A DNA stretch of 64,000 nucleotides from Portunus trituberculatus (GCF_017591435.1 NC_059303.1:17815709-17879708), one strand, 5' to 3'; counted from the first letter of the stretch, positions 20,520-56,102 are shown. The notes: a model not told the origin generated them from the sequence alone. Numbers and translations: made by a program.

Positions 20520-20522
<3 letters not shown>
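20236..20522 (-). mobile_element. tRNA-Val-like SINE, family B
   Basis: Near full length on the minus strand: A box TAGTGGTTAGCACGC, anticodon arm CTCGA-CTCACAA-TCGAG, B box GGGTTCGAGTCC, body blocks CCTAGCAGTTAATAGGTAC and CTGAGCTCGCTCTGTAATG. Followed on the plus side by (TC)n and then the poly(A) end of the LINE at 20559. Confidence 0.85.

Positions 20523-20524
<2 letters not shown>

Positions 20525-20558
<34 letters not shown>
20525..20558. repeat. (TC)n microsatellite at a LINE 3' end
   Basis: About 17 TC units immediately next to the T-run that marks the poly(A) tail of the minus-strand LINE. Confidence 0.95.
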
Positions 20559-20565
<7 letters not shown>

Positions 20566-22825
20566 TATTTACACAAATCAATACATAGTTGAAGAGTATG
20601 TTACAAAATATTTTTACATATGATGTAGCACTTTACAGGCTAAAGGGAACATTTTTAGTGTTCCCTATCTAAAAGCCTAACTCTAAATGTTTTTAACAAT
20701 TGTTACTATGGTGCTTATGGCAACCAGATGTTGACACACTTCTTGAATTGCTGCAGATTCATTTCACTGAAGTCTATCTGTGCAGCAATTAAAGTGTTCC
20801 ACAGTTTACCATAATGGTGAACGTACTGACGTTGATGGTGCCAAGTACGGCATCGGCACTGAAATAATTCACCAGGCATTAAAGTGACAGCCCGGGTGGT
20901 CACTTGTGCCCGCCGCAGGGGCTGGCGGAGAGCTTGGAGATGCGGGATTCGCTGTTGCTGTATTTTGTACATCACAGCTAGGCCCGCTACGTCCCTGCGA
21001 TGCTGAAGGGAGTGGAGCTTTGGCTCATTTCTGGCCCCACTGTCCTTTATGAGCCTCACTGCCCGAGCCTGTACCCTGTCCAACAGGGAAAGATGCCTGC
21101 TCGCCGCTCCTCCCCACGCAAGACACGAGTACTCCAGGGAGGAACGAACTTGAGCCTTGTACAATATCTCCAGGCCTTTGTCGTCAAGGAGCCACGACAT
21201 CCTCCTGAGTGACGCCAGCTTACCCGAGGCCTCCCCTGGCTAGACGCTCTATGTGGTGCCTGAAGGTCAGCGCAAAGTCATATGTGACCCCCAGTACATC
21301 CATCTCGTCTTGCCGCCGTATAGTTTTCCCCTCAAGGCTGAGCTGAAGGGGGCGTCCTCGACCTTGAGATGATTGTCATTTGTGTTTTGTTTGGGGCAAA
21401 TTTTACTTGCCACTTGCTGCCCCACGACACAATGCGGTTCAGGGTAACGTTCATGTGGTCGGCCGTGGCAGTCTCCTCCCCTGAGCTGAAGCTCTGAGCC
21501 AGCGTGAGGTCATCAGCATAAGCTCTTACACTGGGGATTAAGTGCAGGAGGTCGTTTATGTAGATGTTCCAGAGCAGGGGCCGAGACAGCTTCCCTGAGG
21601 AACACCTGCTTTTACTGCATGCTGTTCAGACTCTTGGCCATCAATGACTACTTTGAGATTCCTCTCTCAAGTAATCTCCAAACAGCAACAAGAGGGGCCC
21701 ATCCACACCTGCAGCACGGAGCTTTGCAAGGAGGCCTGCAGGCCACACCTTGTCAAAAGCCCTTCGATGTCAAGGGCAACAACTGCAGTGGCCTTGCCTG
21801 CGTCCAGAGCAGCACTCCATTCCGAGGTGAGCAGCAGGTGAAGGTCAGCGGCCGATCTGCCCGGCCTGAACCCAAACTGCCGACTACACAGTAGGTGGTG
21901 CTTCTCAAGGTGCTCTGTGACTCTTGAGGCCACTATGGACTCGAGCACCTTGCTGAGCACAGGCAGCAGGGACACCGGACGATAGTTTTTTGCCACTGTT
22001 CTTTCGTTTTTCTTGTGTACTGGCACAACACTAGCCACTTTCCAGATACTTGGCCACCTGCTGGTCCGTAAGCACTGATTGAATATCGTAGAGAGTGGGT
22101 GAGCCAGCTCATCAGCACACTGGCGAAGAAGGCGTGGGCTAATGTTATCAGGACCCACTGCTTTTGTCACATCAAGGTTTGAGAGCACTGCCTTCACTTC
22201 CACTTCACTCGTTGTGGCACATGATAATTTTTCTTTCACTATGTTTGGTAGTGGGGGTGGAGATCTTTTAGGGTCGGAGACGCACATCTTATCAGTGAAG
22301 TGCTTGGCCAGGAGGTTAGCTTTATCTCGGGCAGACTGCGCTATTGTGCCGTCATCCCGGTGGAGGGGAGGAATGGTGTTCCCCCTAGACACACCTTGTT
22401 GCTCCTTAACAAGACTCCACCAGCGTTTTGACCCCACCTGGCCGCCCCGCAGCTTCCTCATGAGATCAGTCACCCATTGGTCAGAGGCCCACTCTTGAGT
22501 AGCCCTCATGTGGTCGGTTGCCTCCCTGTGTCGCTGCCTGTTCCATGCTGTGGGATGCCTCTTAAAGGTGAGCCAAGCATGGTACTTTGCGTCAGAGGCA
22601 GCTCGACATTCTGGTCCAAACCAGGGTTGGTCTGATGCCTTGGTTTGGTGTGTGGAGTGGGGCACCCAGCGGTCCTGCAGGGTGTGAAGTAGCTCTGTGA
22701 ACTGCCTCACCTGCTGGTCAGTGTCTCCACATAACACTTCATCCCAGTCAGTAGTTTTGAGGGAGGCTCGCATAGCCTGCCAGTTTGCCTTCTCCCACCT
22801 CCACAGTGTTCGAGTGTAGCACTCC

Positions 22826-22827
<2 letters not shown>
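20559..22827 (-). mobile_element. Jockey-like non-LTR retrotransposon, 5'-truncated and frameshifted
   Basis: RT-bearing remnant on the minus strand. 22773-21667 encodes the pre-RT region and RT fingers: SNLDVTKAVGPDNISPRLL, KNYRPVSLLPVLSKVLESIV, CSRQFGFRPGRSAADL, VALDIEG. A frameshift region near 21700-21240 still shows the catalytic AYADD. 21200-20715 encodes the thumb (SSLEYSCLAWGGAASRHLSLLDRVQARAVRLI) and a C-terminal region with stop. A poly(A) tail lies near 20560. No endonuclease remains; the 5' end stops at a (TC)n tract at 22828. Jockey is the nearest familiar group; clade inferred only. Confidence 0.75.

Positions 22828-22856
<29 letters not shown>
22828..22856. repeat. (CT)n microsatellite
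   Basis: About 14 units at the 5' truncation point of the adjacent LINE. Confidence 0.95.
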
Positions 22857-22859
<3 letters not shown>

Positions 22860-23133
22860 GTCACAACAAACCTAAGGGTAAGATCACTGACACACCTTTA
22901 AAAGTCACCTAAAACTACCTTGTGTGATTGTATTTACATACTGTCCGAAAATTTTAGATATAAGGAAACTTTTTCCATGCAAAAGGAAGGAAAATTATGC
23001 TGGTATGAATATCAATATATTGATATCACAACTTCATATCAGAAAGGACTGTATCGGGACGTTTCAAAATATCGGTAATACCTATAATGACATTTTGTCG
23101 ATACCACGCATCCCTACTGCGTGACTCACTACC

Positions 23134-23400
23134 ATGTACACAATGAAAAAGAGGTTAGAAATACAAGTCACCCCACACACTGACAACTGTGGTGAAAGGA
23201 CTAAAAAGCTTGGAAAGGAGTTATATCTGGTGTTTTTGGACTTAGAAAAGTTATATGGTAGGATAGACAGGAAGAAATTGTTGATGTTACTAACACGCAT
23301 AGTAATGGACAGGAAGATAATGCTGGTGATGAGGAAGCTGTGCGAGGAGAATGAAGTCAAGTTCACTGACAAGTGGTATGATATTATACAGTGGCACTGC
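23134..23400 (+). pseudogene. LINE reverse transcriptase fragment
   Basis: Plus-strand reading shows the RT A-motif region GKELYLVFLDLEKLYGRIDRKK, then LLTRIVMDRKIMLVMRKLCEENEVKF. In a live element the block would be followed by the B and C motifs, which are absent. It is a short isolated relic, distinct from the two larger LINEs nearby. Confidence 0.65.
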
Positions 23401-23831
23401 TGCACAGTAGACTTGTCACTGTTGTCAACATGTAATAATAAATCAATTTTGGTAATTAAAAAAATATATTTCATCTACAGATAATGAGACTAGTTAACTA
23501 TAAACTATCAGATCCCTGCCACAACTCAAGCAAATTCACATGCACTGAATCCAAAGCAAAGTAATTCTATCATAGGATATTATATCAGGCAGAAAGTAGA
23601 GAGATGTATAAGTACCTGGTGCTGTGTGTCACTATGCTGACAGAAAAGTCAGACAGCTTCATAGGTCAGCATACCACACAGAAGTATGCAATACGATTGC
23701 CACATTCCCATTGATGCAAATCTGGACTTATATATTCATTCTTTCCTGAAATAACTATAACCACACTGCCATGCAACAAATGCTCAAAGAACAACATCTG
23801 TTCCATGCTGTGTCCAGTTGGTTAAAACAGC

Positions 23832-44593
<20,762 letters not shown>

Positions 44594-44729
44594 GTTAATA
44601 ATGAGTGCTGATAAAAATGGATGTCACTGTGTTTTCATAGTCAAGCTTTCTCTCTCTTTCTTTCTTTCTTTTCTTTCAGTTTCGAAATGAGTGCTGACTT
44701 TCGTAACTTTTTATCACTGACTTTTTAAT

Positions 44730-44767
<38 letters not shown>

Positions 44768-45079
44768 TACAAGGCATATACAAGCTTCAATTCACACTAA
44801 GAAGCTTCAATTGTCCTCCTGTTCATGTTTAGATTGGTACTTTCATATCACTCAAAAGACCAGTTGTATCTTCTCAGTATCTACGAAAAAGAAAACTGCA
44901 CTGCTTGTTTCACACTCGTTGTTCACCAGATATTTTAGATGAGAATATTAAGGTAGTTTTAATCTGATTGTAACTCGGGTATCTTTTCCAATCAACAATA
45001 AAACTAGCCGAAGAATGAGCTGCAGTTTTCCACACAAGGTTTTTCCAGGGAGTTGGAGTAAAATCGCCAATCAGTTTGT
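44594..45079. other. 5' flank of the adhesion GPCR
   Basis: Contains a (CT)n run at 44730-44761. No TATA box or initiator could be assigned with confidence. Confidence 0.3.
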
Positions 45080-45500
45080 CTTGCTTTCCTCGATGTCTTG
45101 TCCTGTATGTTGCAAGATTGCGTGTCTTGTCCCTCTCTGTTGCTTACTCCCGGTTCTCGTTATTGTAGCTCTCTTGTGCTTCTCTCGATGTTACAAAGTT
45201 GTCTCTTGGCGCCACAACACTATCAGCTAAACATTGTAAAAAATCTGTCCTGTTCCCTCGATGTTGTAAAGTTGTTTGTTTTGTCCCTCCTGATGGCAGA
45301 AAATGATCTGCCTCCTCTCTGTCGACGTTACAATAAGTCTATCTTGTTTTCCTCTGTGTTACAATAAAGTTGCCTTTTCTGTCCCTCTTGACGTTGCTAA
45401 TTGTCTGCTTTGTCTCTCTCAATGAGGAAAAAAACTATCTTGCTTCCTTCGGTGAGGTAACAGTGACTTATCTTGTTCTTCTCTGTGTCGCTGTCTCGTT
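45080..45500. repeat. Degenerate minisatellite upstream of the GPCR
   Basis: Irregular units of roughly 45-60 bp built on CTCGATGTTGTAAAGTTG-like and TTTTGTCCCTCTCGATG-like segments. Confidence 0.55.
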
Positions 45501-45611
45501 TCTGGACGTGTAGTTCACTACATCACCTCAGCCCAACCTGGCGATAACTGCCAATGAGTTACTTCCTCCTCCTTGCCGCCTTCCCTCTCAACAATCTTCC
45601 CGTAACAACTG

Positions 45612-45616
<5 letters not shown>

Positions 45617-45655
<39 letters not shown>
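45617..45655. repeat. (CA)n microsatellite
   Basis: About 19 units; no SINE or LINE adjacent. Confidence 0.95.
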
Positions 45656-45656
<1 letters not shown>

Positions 45657-45913
45657 CGGTAACCTAGATAAGTCTTCATACCAAACCTTTATCACGGTTC
45701 AGTTGTATTGATCGAGTAGAGTAAAACGAGCTGATGGGTAACTCTTGCGTGTGAGTAAATAAGTGTGACTGACTCGGGATATTTTGGCGAAGGTTGAGTT
45801 AGTTCATGCATGACAGCTGGTACGTACATTCATTACGTGTCACTGCTGTAGGCTCTAGAGATAACACCTTCTGGATACCTACCTAATCATTTCGTTATCG
45901 TGTGTGTGTGTGT

Positions 45914-46176
45914 TTCACTGTTTGGTCTGCTGCAGTCTGTGACGAGACAGCCAGACGTTACCCTACGGAACGAGCTCAGAGCTCATTATTTCCGATCTTG
46001 GGATAGGCCTGAGACCAGGCACACACCACACACCGGGACAACAAGGTCACAAGTCCTTGATTTACATCCCGTACCTACTCACTGCTAGGTGAACAGGGGC
46101 TACACGTGAAAGGAGACACACCCAAATATCTCCACCCGGCCGGGGAATCGAACCCCGCTCTAACCACTGAGCTACC

Positions 46177-46180
<4 letters not shown>
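45914..46180 (-). mobile_element. tRNA-Val-like SINE, family A, anticodon arm deleted
   Basis: Complete body and both promoter boxes on the minus strand, but GGTAGCTCAGTGGTTAGAGC joins directly to GGGGTTCGATTCCCCGG; about 25 nt including the anticodon arm are gone. (GT)n flanks both sides. Confidence 0.9.

Positions 46181-46207
<27 letters not shown>
46181..46207. repeat. (GT)n microsatellite, flank of SINE
   Basis: About 13 units at the SINE head; a second short GT run (45899-45913) is at its tail. Confidence 0.95.
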
Positions 46208-46828
<621 letters not shown>

Positions 46829-47038
46829 TGACTATTCAAATATATGCAAAGGATTACATTTTAAACGTGCTTTTTTTTTATAGAATTATATTACCGTGAC
46901 CACCTTTAATAGGCACCAATGGTTACATGTCCAGGTTCTTAAAAATATGGGTCTATGGGTCTCGAGCTGATGTTCACTGGGTTGGCACATATCTAATAAT
47001 GATAGTAAAAATTACAAACAATCATAGTAATAATAGTA

Positions 47039-47217
<179 letters not shown>

Positions 47218-47252
47218 TGTGATAGAAATAATAATGATAATAATCATAAATA

Positions 47253-47275
47253 TGAGAGAGAGAGAGAGAGAGAGA
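47253..47275. repeat. (GA)n microsatellite
   Basis: About 11 units. Confidence 0.9.
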
Positions 47276-47321
47276 GGTTTGAGGGTTGGGGCAGGGACAC
47301 GTGACTCGTGTCGGTCCTTCC

Positions 47322-47613
<292 letters not shown>

Positions 47614-47732
47614 GTTCAGAAAAAAGTACGATAGATTGGACATATTTGGTCGTGAAATTAAAGTACAAAATCAAACTAGGTCGTGATGAAAAAGTTAGAA
47701 GAACCCTGCTATAGATCGTTCACCTGTTATGG

Positions 47733-47767
<35 letters not shown>
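47733..47767. repeat. (AC)n microsatellite, left flank of SINE
   Basis: About 17 units next to the SINE head. Confidence 0.95.
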
Positions 47768-47768
<1 letters not shown>

Positions 47769-48047
47769 CGCATAGTGTAGTTAGCATGTTCGACTCAGAA
47801 TCGAGTGGTTCCGGGTTCGAGTCCCGGGAAGCGGCGAGGCAAATGGGAGAACCTCTAATTGTGTAGCCCCTGTTCATCTAGCAGTAAATAGGTACGGGAT
47901 GTAACTCGAGGGGTTGTGGCCTCGCTTTCCCGGTGTGTGGAGTGTGTTGTGGTCTCAGTCCTACCCGAAGATCGGTCTCTGAGCTCTGAGCTCGCTCCGT
48001 AATTGGGAAGACTGGCTGGGTAACCAGCAGACGACCGTGATGAATTA
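47768..48047 (+). mobile_element. tRNA-Val-like SINE, family B
   Basis: Head GCATAGTGTAGTTAGCATG, anticodon arm TTCGACTCAGAATCGAG, intact B box GGGTTCGAGTCCC, body with CCTGTTCATCTAGCAGTAAA and CTGAGCTCGCTCCGTAATTG, end ATGAATTACAC then (TC)n rather than (AC)n. Confidence 0.85.

Positions 48048-48087
<40 letters not shown>
48048..48087. repeat. (TC)n microsatellite at SINE 3' end
   Basis: About 20 units directly after ATTACAC. Confidence 0.95.
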
Positions 48088-48089
<2 letters not shown>

Positions 48090-48553
48090 ACAGAAGAAGG
48101 TATTTGAGTGGTCTCAGTGTTTCCAAAGTCCTAAATAATAATTTAACAAGATTTAACATCATAAATAGTAAAACCAAACAAGCCACGGAGATTATTAGTC
48201 GAGTTCCCAAGTGTTTTTCTTATTCAAATTATTGATCTGCCACTAGAACCATGACAAACCTTAAAAACCTGTGCAACCTCAGCTAGACAACTAGAGCTCT
48301 AAATACAGTGAAGGTGCGGCGTAGGAGTGTTTCAGAAAATTACAAGTGGCAGGTGGAGAGTGAAGTGCCGCACCAGCAACAGATGTAGCAGCCACCACAC
48401 ACATCACAGCAGGACCCACGCCACTTCAGCCACCAGCCTTCATGTCACCTGGAGCACGCTTATCTCAATGTTAAGCAATATCTGTTTCGTGTGGCAGTGA
48501 AGCAGTGAGGATAATGGTAGGCTGAAAAGGCTCTCGTTAAAGCTGTAAGGGTT
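48088..48553. other. Non-coding spacer
   Basis: 48160-48280 resembles the two segments noted in GPCR intron 3; otherwise nothing recognised. Confidence 0.3.
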
Positions 48554-48768
48554 TTAATCTCTTCTGTACCAGGACATGTTTTCATATTCATTCTGATTAC
48601 TATTTTTGGCGATTTTATACAGCTTCAGAAACATATGTTGGGATTAGAATAGTAAAGACTCTGGCCATTAATCCTTTGACCTCCATAGACCATTCCTAAT
48701 GCAAATAACATTGACTAATCATACCCATAAATCAAGATAAAAATGCGTCTCAGTACTGAAAGCGTTAA
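48554..48768. mobile_element. piggyBac-type MITE
   Basis: TTAA at both ends (48554-48557, 48765-48768), interior colinear with 8609-8820. A Harbinger-type element is inserted exactly at its right TTAA. Confidence 0.8.
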
Positions 48769-49207
48769 GGCGGTGTCACACTAGCACTTTTTCCGTCGAT
48801 TTTTCAACGTTCCGCATGAACTTATCGCATGAATTTGTCAGACGATAGGGATCGTTTCCGTCTGCAAATTTTTCGCCTTTGTTTTTTACATACCAAGACC
48901 AAGCCCACAAGACTTGCCGCGTCTCCTCAACCTGCTTCTACGTGCATTGGTTCTACCACTAACCATGAACGCATCCATGCACGCTTTTTGGCTTGTTTAG
49001 CTCGTCTAACTTTCGTAATACAGTATATTACGTTCAGAGCAGCGTATCTTTGCCGCTGCGTGGCCTCCATGTTTGTGTTTACATTGTGTTGGCGGGAAGT
49101 GACGACGAAAAGTGACGACGAAACACCGTTTGTGTGTGACACGCCGCAGCCAATATATTGTCGATTTTCTGAAAAACGACGGAAAAAGTGCTAGTGTGAC
49201 ACCGCCT
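48768..49207. mobile_element. PIF/Harbinger MITE with TTA target duplication
   Basis: 440 bp between TTA at 48765-48767 and TTA at 49208-49210. Terminal inverted repeats AGGCGGTGTCACACTAGCAC and its complement, extended by TTTTTCCGTC. The interior has no transposase. Closely related by its ends to 39601-40242. Confidence 0.92.
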
Positions 49208-49210
49208 TTA

Positions 49211-49653
49211 GGGTGATTTTAAGGTTCAAGTGTGGGGTGAGGGAACGGCGGGGTACTTAGGTTGGGCGGGAAGAAATGAGAAGCTAACACGTGTTATTCT
49301 TAGATCGTTTCATTTTCCTGTATTGGTTTAAGAAAATTCTAATTCATGTTAATCTGAGCTGCGTTTGTCTGGGGATGCGATACGTTTAGACAAGACACAA
49401 TTAGCGAATACATATTTGGTGAGTTTGATCATTGGATGGGATAATACATTGTCATGTTCAGTTGGCTCCTTACTTGAAGCAGTTTTCCTATCGAAGTTCC
49501 TAACAAAAGTGACATCTGTGATCACTCAGCTTTTACATAGCAGCTGCCATTAGCTAGAACTGCCTCTGACGCGTATCCTGGGTCACTTTGATTTCATCCT
49601 TTTCTCCTTTCATCCCCCTTCCCGCCCACATACCTCTTAATTTTTCCTTCATC

Positions 49654-49656
<3 letters not shown>
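49211..49656. other. Non-coding spacer
   Basis: No feature recognised. Confidence 0.3.

Positions 49657-49709
<53 letters not shown>
49657..49709. repeat. (CT)n microsatellite
   Basis: About 27 units; a second CT run is at 49913-49950. Confidence 0.95.
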
Positions 49710-49714
<5 letters not shown>

Positions 49715-49909
49715 GGTATTCTTTATTATGGTTTGTATTTGTGAGCTCTGCAGTCGGTGAACCATTTGCGTTTGTTTCTGTTCTCAATGCAACTGTTCAG
49801 GTCTGTATAAAAGCCTCGGCTTAACGGACCTGGCCTTATCACTATCAGTATTCATTGTACAAATTATATATCTTGTCAATCAAGAGGCAACTAAAGATAT
49901 CAATATCAA

Positions 49910-49953
<44 letters not shown>

Positions 49954-50307
49954 TCAACCTACACATTCATGCACATCAAACCTTCCTCCTGTCCTCCTTG
50001 CATATAATTGTTTAACGGACATACTTGTGTTAAAAGAATCAGCGAGTAAAGGAAACCCGGAATCAACAACTAAAACATACAATGCTTCAAATGTGGCTCA
50101 AGTAAAGCTCGCATGCCTCGTTCAGAGCGCCACCATGACGTTATTGAAGACACGGATCTTTATTACTCCCTCCTTCCTCCCAGTGTCTTTTTGGTCACTT
50201 TTTTTTCCATACATATGGTATTTCTTACAATGAAATGAGTAAGTTCTAGTAGCAGGAGGAAAGAATGAGGAATGAAAGTGTGAGGGAATTTGGTATTATT
50301 ATTATTA

Positions 50308-50466
<159 letters not shown>

Positions 50467-50831
50467 TGTACAGTACATTGTTCTTTTTGAGGCACCTAAT
50501 ATTAGCCTAATGCTTCTAAATCAGCTCAATACATTTACATTTTGCTTTTAAAGGTATACAATTAACATCTCGCTCTTTTCCTGAATAAATAGAGGGATAG
50601 TGAAGGCACAGCTGGGGAGGGGAAGGTAACCATTAACAGTGAAGAGGAACGTTAACAAGCAAGCTGGCATTACTAAACAAACGATAAATCCTGACATTGA
50701 TCTAGGAAGTGTCAGTCACCCACTTTCCCTTCTATCGCGACAACTATCACGCAAGGAGGAGAAACATGTTTAATGCATAACTAAACATGTTCGTCACTAA
50801 AAAAATAAGTTGTTTATAGTTAGAGCAGGGT

Positions 50832-50832
<1 letters not shown>

Positions 50833-50901
<69 letters not shown>
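50833..50901. repeat. (GT)n microsatellite
   Basis: About 34 units; no recognisable retroelement on either side. Confidence 0.95.
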
Positions 50902-52008
<1,107 letters not shown>

Positions 52009-52012
52009 GCGC

Positions 52013-52302
52013 GAAAGGTCACCGCGTCCCACAAAAGACACTTGGTAGGCCACGTTAAGGTACCTGAGAGAACAAGAATACTTCTCAAGAGGCAGCTGGA
52101 GGTCAATCCCAGCCTTACAGGACACCAAATTAAGGAAGGGAACTTATTAGTTAGTGTCTCTCTCAGTACTGTCCACGATACTTTGCGGCGTGACCTTGAG
52201 TACCGCAGTTACCGGTCGGGCAAAGAAAAACCACTTATAAATAACTCTCAGAGAAAGAAAAGAACCCAGTTTGCAAAGAAATATCAAGATGTAGAGAGGA
52301 TG
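52013..52302 (+). pseudogene. Tc1/mariner transposase N-terminal fragment
   Basis: The plus-strand reading RILLKRQLEVNPSLTGHQIK, then LSTVHDTLRRDLEYRSYRSG, then QRKKRTQFAKKYQD is the paired helix-turn-helix DNA-binding half of a Tc1-like transposase, ending where the catalytic domain should begin. The 5' side is cut by an (AT)n tract and the 3' side by the next transposon fragment. Confidence 0.8.
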
Positions 52303-52329
52303 TGGGTACTGGTGAGGAAAAACAGCACA

Positions 52330-52660
52330 TCAGTGACCCTGAAAATTAACTATACAGCAAGAAAAACTTATGATGAAATAGCTGCCACTCTCCAAGAACT
52401 GTTTCCCTATCTGCAGGGCGTTGTTGGGGGTGAGGATTGAATACTTGTGATGATTTAATTTGATCGCCATCGTCACCAGAGGAAGACATCTTGTTAGGTT
52501 ACTGGGTAGCTGTTTGTTTACACTCACTTCCCGCCAACCAGCCAATACTTCCAAGTCACTATGTGTGAGCATGTTCCAACTAGAAGGGCTCAGTCGATAC
52601 TTCTAGCGATTTGCAATTTCAATCACACATTGACACATGTGAACCCACCTTAATTCAAGT
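52330..52660 (-). mobile_element. Transposon fragment of the GGCGGGTTCACAC family, inverted copy
   Basis: On the minus strand it begins GGTGGGTTCACATGTGTC and carries the same ordered blocks as 39013-39330, without the (GA)n insertion. A short minus-strand ORF starts MSSSGDDGDQIKLNHHKYS. The remainder of the parent protein is absent. Confidence 0.65.
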
Positions 52661-53507
52661 TGTAACAGACATTCACATTATCACTAAGAAAATATATTGT
52701 TGTCAGTTAAGAAAGAATAACTAAAACCTCACTCTGAAAGTCCCAGGAACAAAGGAACACTCACCACCACCAGTCCAGGAAGCATATTCCCAAAGTCTGA
52801 AGGGGTATAAAATAAGGAGTTTGAATAAGGGTGGCAACATGACTAAAGAGAAGCCAGTGCGTTAATGGTCCACTGCTTCTCCTACTTGGACCTCCCTCCC
52901 ACATTTACATCCAAAACATTACCAGGCGCCCATTGGAAATACATATTCATAGGAATGCCTGAGTTACTCTCCTTATTTTCCTTCTTATGTTCACCCTATC
53001 TTCTCCATTGGGCACTTCCGATCACAACCTCATATTTGTATCTTATCCTGTTTCTCCAATCTCTCCTCAGGATGCCCAAGCCAGAAGTGTCTCTGGCATT
53101 ATATCTCTGCCAGTTGTGGGGACCTGAGGAGATATTATGCTGATTTCTCCTGGAATGATTACTGTTTATGTGTCAGAGACTCATCTCTGTGTGCTGAACG
53201 TATAACGGAGGTGATAGTGTCTGGCATGGAGGAGTACATTCCTCACTTTTTCTCAACCTGGAGGGGACCTGAGGGACTTATCACTTTAGTTTTAGTTGAA
53301 ATATCATAATTAGCCCTTGGCAGGTTACCACATAGAGCTGCTTACCTTTAGTACTCCATTACAGTACTTATGTACTTATGTCCTGCAAGGTCAAGGACAT
53401 CCAAGCGACTAAGATTAGTGGATTCTTTCGTGGGGCATTCACAAACCCAGCTCAAAACTAAATACATTTTATTGAATAACATATAAGCAAGCGTAACAAC
53501 TCCAGTA
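52661..53507. other. Non-coding spacer
   Basis: No exon, RNA or repeat recognised on either strand. Confidence 0.3.
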
Positions 53508-53710
53508 AGTCCTCGTTATACAGTAGTTCTTTATCCGGTAAATTCAGTTATGGTATTTGGAAATTACAACCCTCGATTCGATATACGGTAAGAAAAATTC
53601 ACAGATACGGTATCCGCTCATGTCATCCAAGAGGGCCGAGCACGGGGGAGCAGGGGTGATGACGTCATCCACAGTACACCTCCCCGCCACTCACAGTATT
53701 TTTGCAACCA
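53508..53710 (+). mobile_element. Tigger/pogo-like element, left end
   Basis: Starts AGTAAGTCCTCGTTATACAG, followed by several TATACGGTAA/ATACGGTA motifs. The reverse complement of 58895-58982 starts AATAAGTCCTCGTTATCTGG and also carries ATACCGTAT-type motifs, so these are the two ends of one family. Confidence 0.7.
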
Positions 53711-53713
53711 ATT

Positions 53714-55847
53714 TCACAACTTCTTGCATGAACCATATTTGATTTGTATGTATAAGTTTGTCGTAGGTTGCTTCCACAATGTTTCCCAAGCTTGAAGCCT
53801 CAACAGACGCTGATTTTTTTTTTTGTTAATATTATTCACATAAGTTTGCAATGTCTCCACACAAGAGTCAATATCTGAGGCAACACTTGATGGCCTCTTT
53901 CTTTTCCTTGTTGCCGTGGGCCTCACTGGCAATTTTTGGTGACACGGAGCACCAGCTTCAGCACTGCTACTAGTACCAGGTGATGGCTGTGGGCTGGATT
54001 CCTGTTGCAAGCGTGTAACCTCTCCAGACGGCACAGTCTTGCAATCTGTCACCTGTAGGTCCAGCCTAGTTAGACAAGGCATTTCCTCCTCCTTCATGAA
54101 GCCATCTGGTGAAAGGCAAAGTGTCGGCACCAAGTTAACCTGTGAAGATACCAGGAAAACAAAAGGAAAAATATTAGTTAGTGAATAAACAGATTAAAGT
54201 TAAGATTTCAGTTGTTATTGTAGTGTGGCACAATTTGAATACTGTACTGGGCTGTATTCTTTACAATTACCCAGTACTTACCTAAGTTAATTGTAAATCT
54301 CAAATCAGTTACGTGGAATATTTTCTATTATATGTACAGTATGAATATTAAACAAAATATGTCTTGAACATGCATGAAAAGCAATTGGAAATATTGTACT
54401 GTACCTGCTCAGAATTGGGTACCACATAAGTAGATGTGGTGTTACTGGTATCAACCAGGCTGTCCACCAGGAACATTGCAGTCTCAAATAAAGGCCACTT
54501 CTGTCCAGGCTGTCCAGCAGATCCACTTGGTGCCTTCTGAATCTTCCTGTAGAGATTCAGGAAATAGGTCCGAATGTTCTTGAATTTTATCCGGACATGT
54601 TCTGCAAGGTAAATATATACTGTTAGTTGGCAGTTATTTTAGACGTTAAATATGTGACCCAAACTAACCTATCTTAATTTAACCTAATTTAACCTAACCT
54701 AAACTAACCTAACCACATCTTAATCAAACTTAACCATAGCTTCCTTTAGCGAGGTCTGCAAACTCAACTGAACCAATTTTAACCTAACTAAATCTATCTT
54801 AGCCTAACCCAATCCCCTTTATGATTTGGTCTTAGCGGTTACATTGAGCTGCCCCCAATGTGTTGCATTTTATCGAGTAAACCAGTATTCTCAATCTTTC
54901 ATCCCTTTCTCTGATATTTTCTGGAATTCCACTCTCTACCTGCTTCTATATCTCCCCCTTCCTATGACTTGAACTGTTTCAAGAGGGAGGTATCAAGACC
55001 CTTGTCCCATTCTTTAAGCCAACTCAGAAGCCACTCTTTTAGGGACCGGCACCTCAGTGTTTTTTTGTTTTGTTTTTTCCCCTCACAATGGATTGTTGTT
55101 GCCCTTGGCCAGTACCCTCTTTGCATAAAAAAAAAAGCACAATAAGATGCAGAATAAGGCCTTCCTCAGAATTGACCTATAAGTTGGTCTTACATATTAT
55201 ACTATAGTCCGACTCAAATATGAAGGCCGCTGAGGGGGGAAACCTAACGGGGATTTCCCGGCTGCGGCGTCGCCAAGCATCGTAGCACATGTTTCGATCT
55301 CATTATTAACTTACATCTTAATGAACCGACATAAAAGTGTATTCCTCTAAATTTCTACTAAGGATGTATAGAGAGTTTTGAATATTGTTTTAGTGTAATG
55401 AAGACAATGATTTTGTATAGATACCACAAAATGTAGCACCACTGCTCTCCAGCGTTGCTACTTTTCAAGGTTGGACATGGGTGAGGTCAACCTCCCTGAC
55501 CGCTGCTAATCCCCAGGTCAGATCGAGTCTCTCCTCCCCTCCCTGTCGCTCAGGATGGAAGGTGAATATCTCGTCCGCGCTACTCGCCATCGCAACCTTC
55601 ATAGTCAAGAGAAATTAATTATTTACAGCGTCAACAAGTTCTGCTTAGAGGATTCTTTTATTATCAATGTGGAGGACACTTCTGACGAAGAACTGTCTGA
55701 TTAAATAGCTGAGAGAGGATTATGCCTACAGGGTAAAACCTCTATAAAAAAAAAAAAAAAAAACGCACCTTAACTCTTACCTCATGGGTGGTGTGGAAAA
55801 AGAGTAAAATAAAACAACAAAAAAGATGCATGTCTACTTGTCTATTT

Positions 55848-55927
<80 letters not shown>

Positions 55928-56056
55928 CACAGGAGAACCAATACGTAAACTGTTGAAAGACTCGCGCAAGCAGGATTATACACACACACACACACACACA
56001 CACACGTGCATGAGAGAACTATATAGTAATAGGAAACAGGAGGAAATAGTAACAAG

Positions 56057-56102
<46 letters not shown>

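Noticed and set aside
53557..53742. Plus-strand ORF at the Tigger left end as a transposase start
   Set aside because: It runs across terminal repeat sequence and the MADF stop; no HTH motif is visible.
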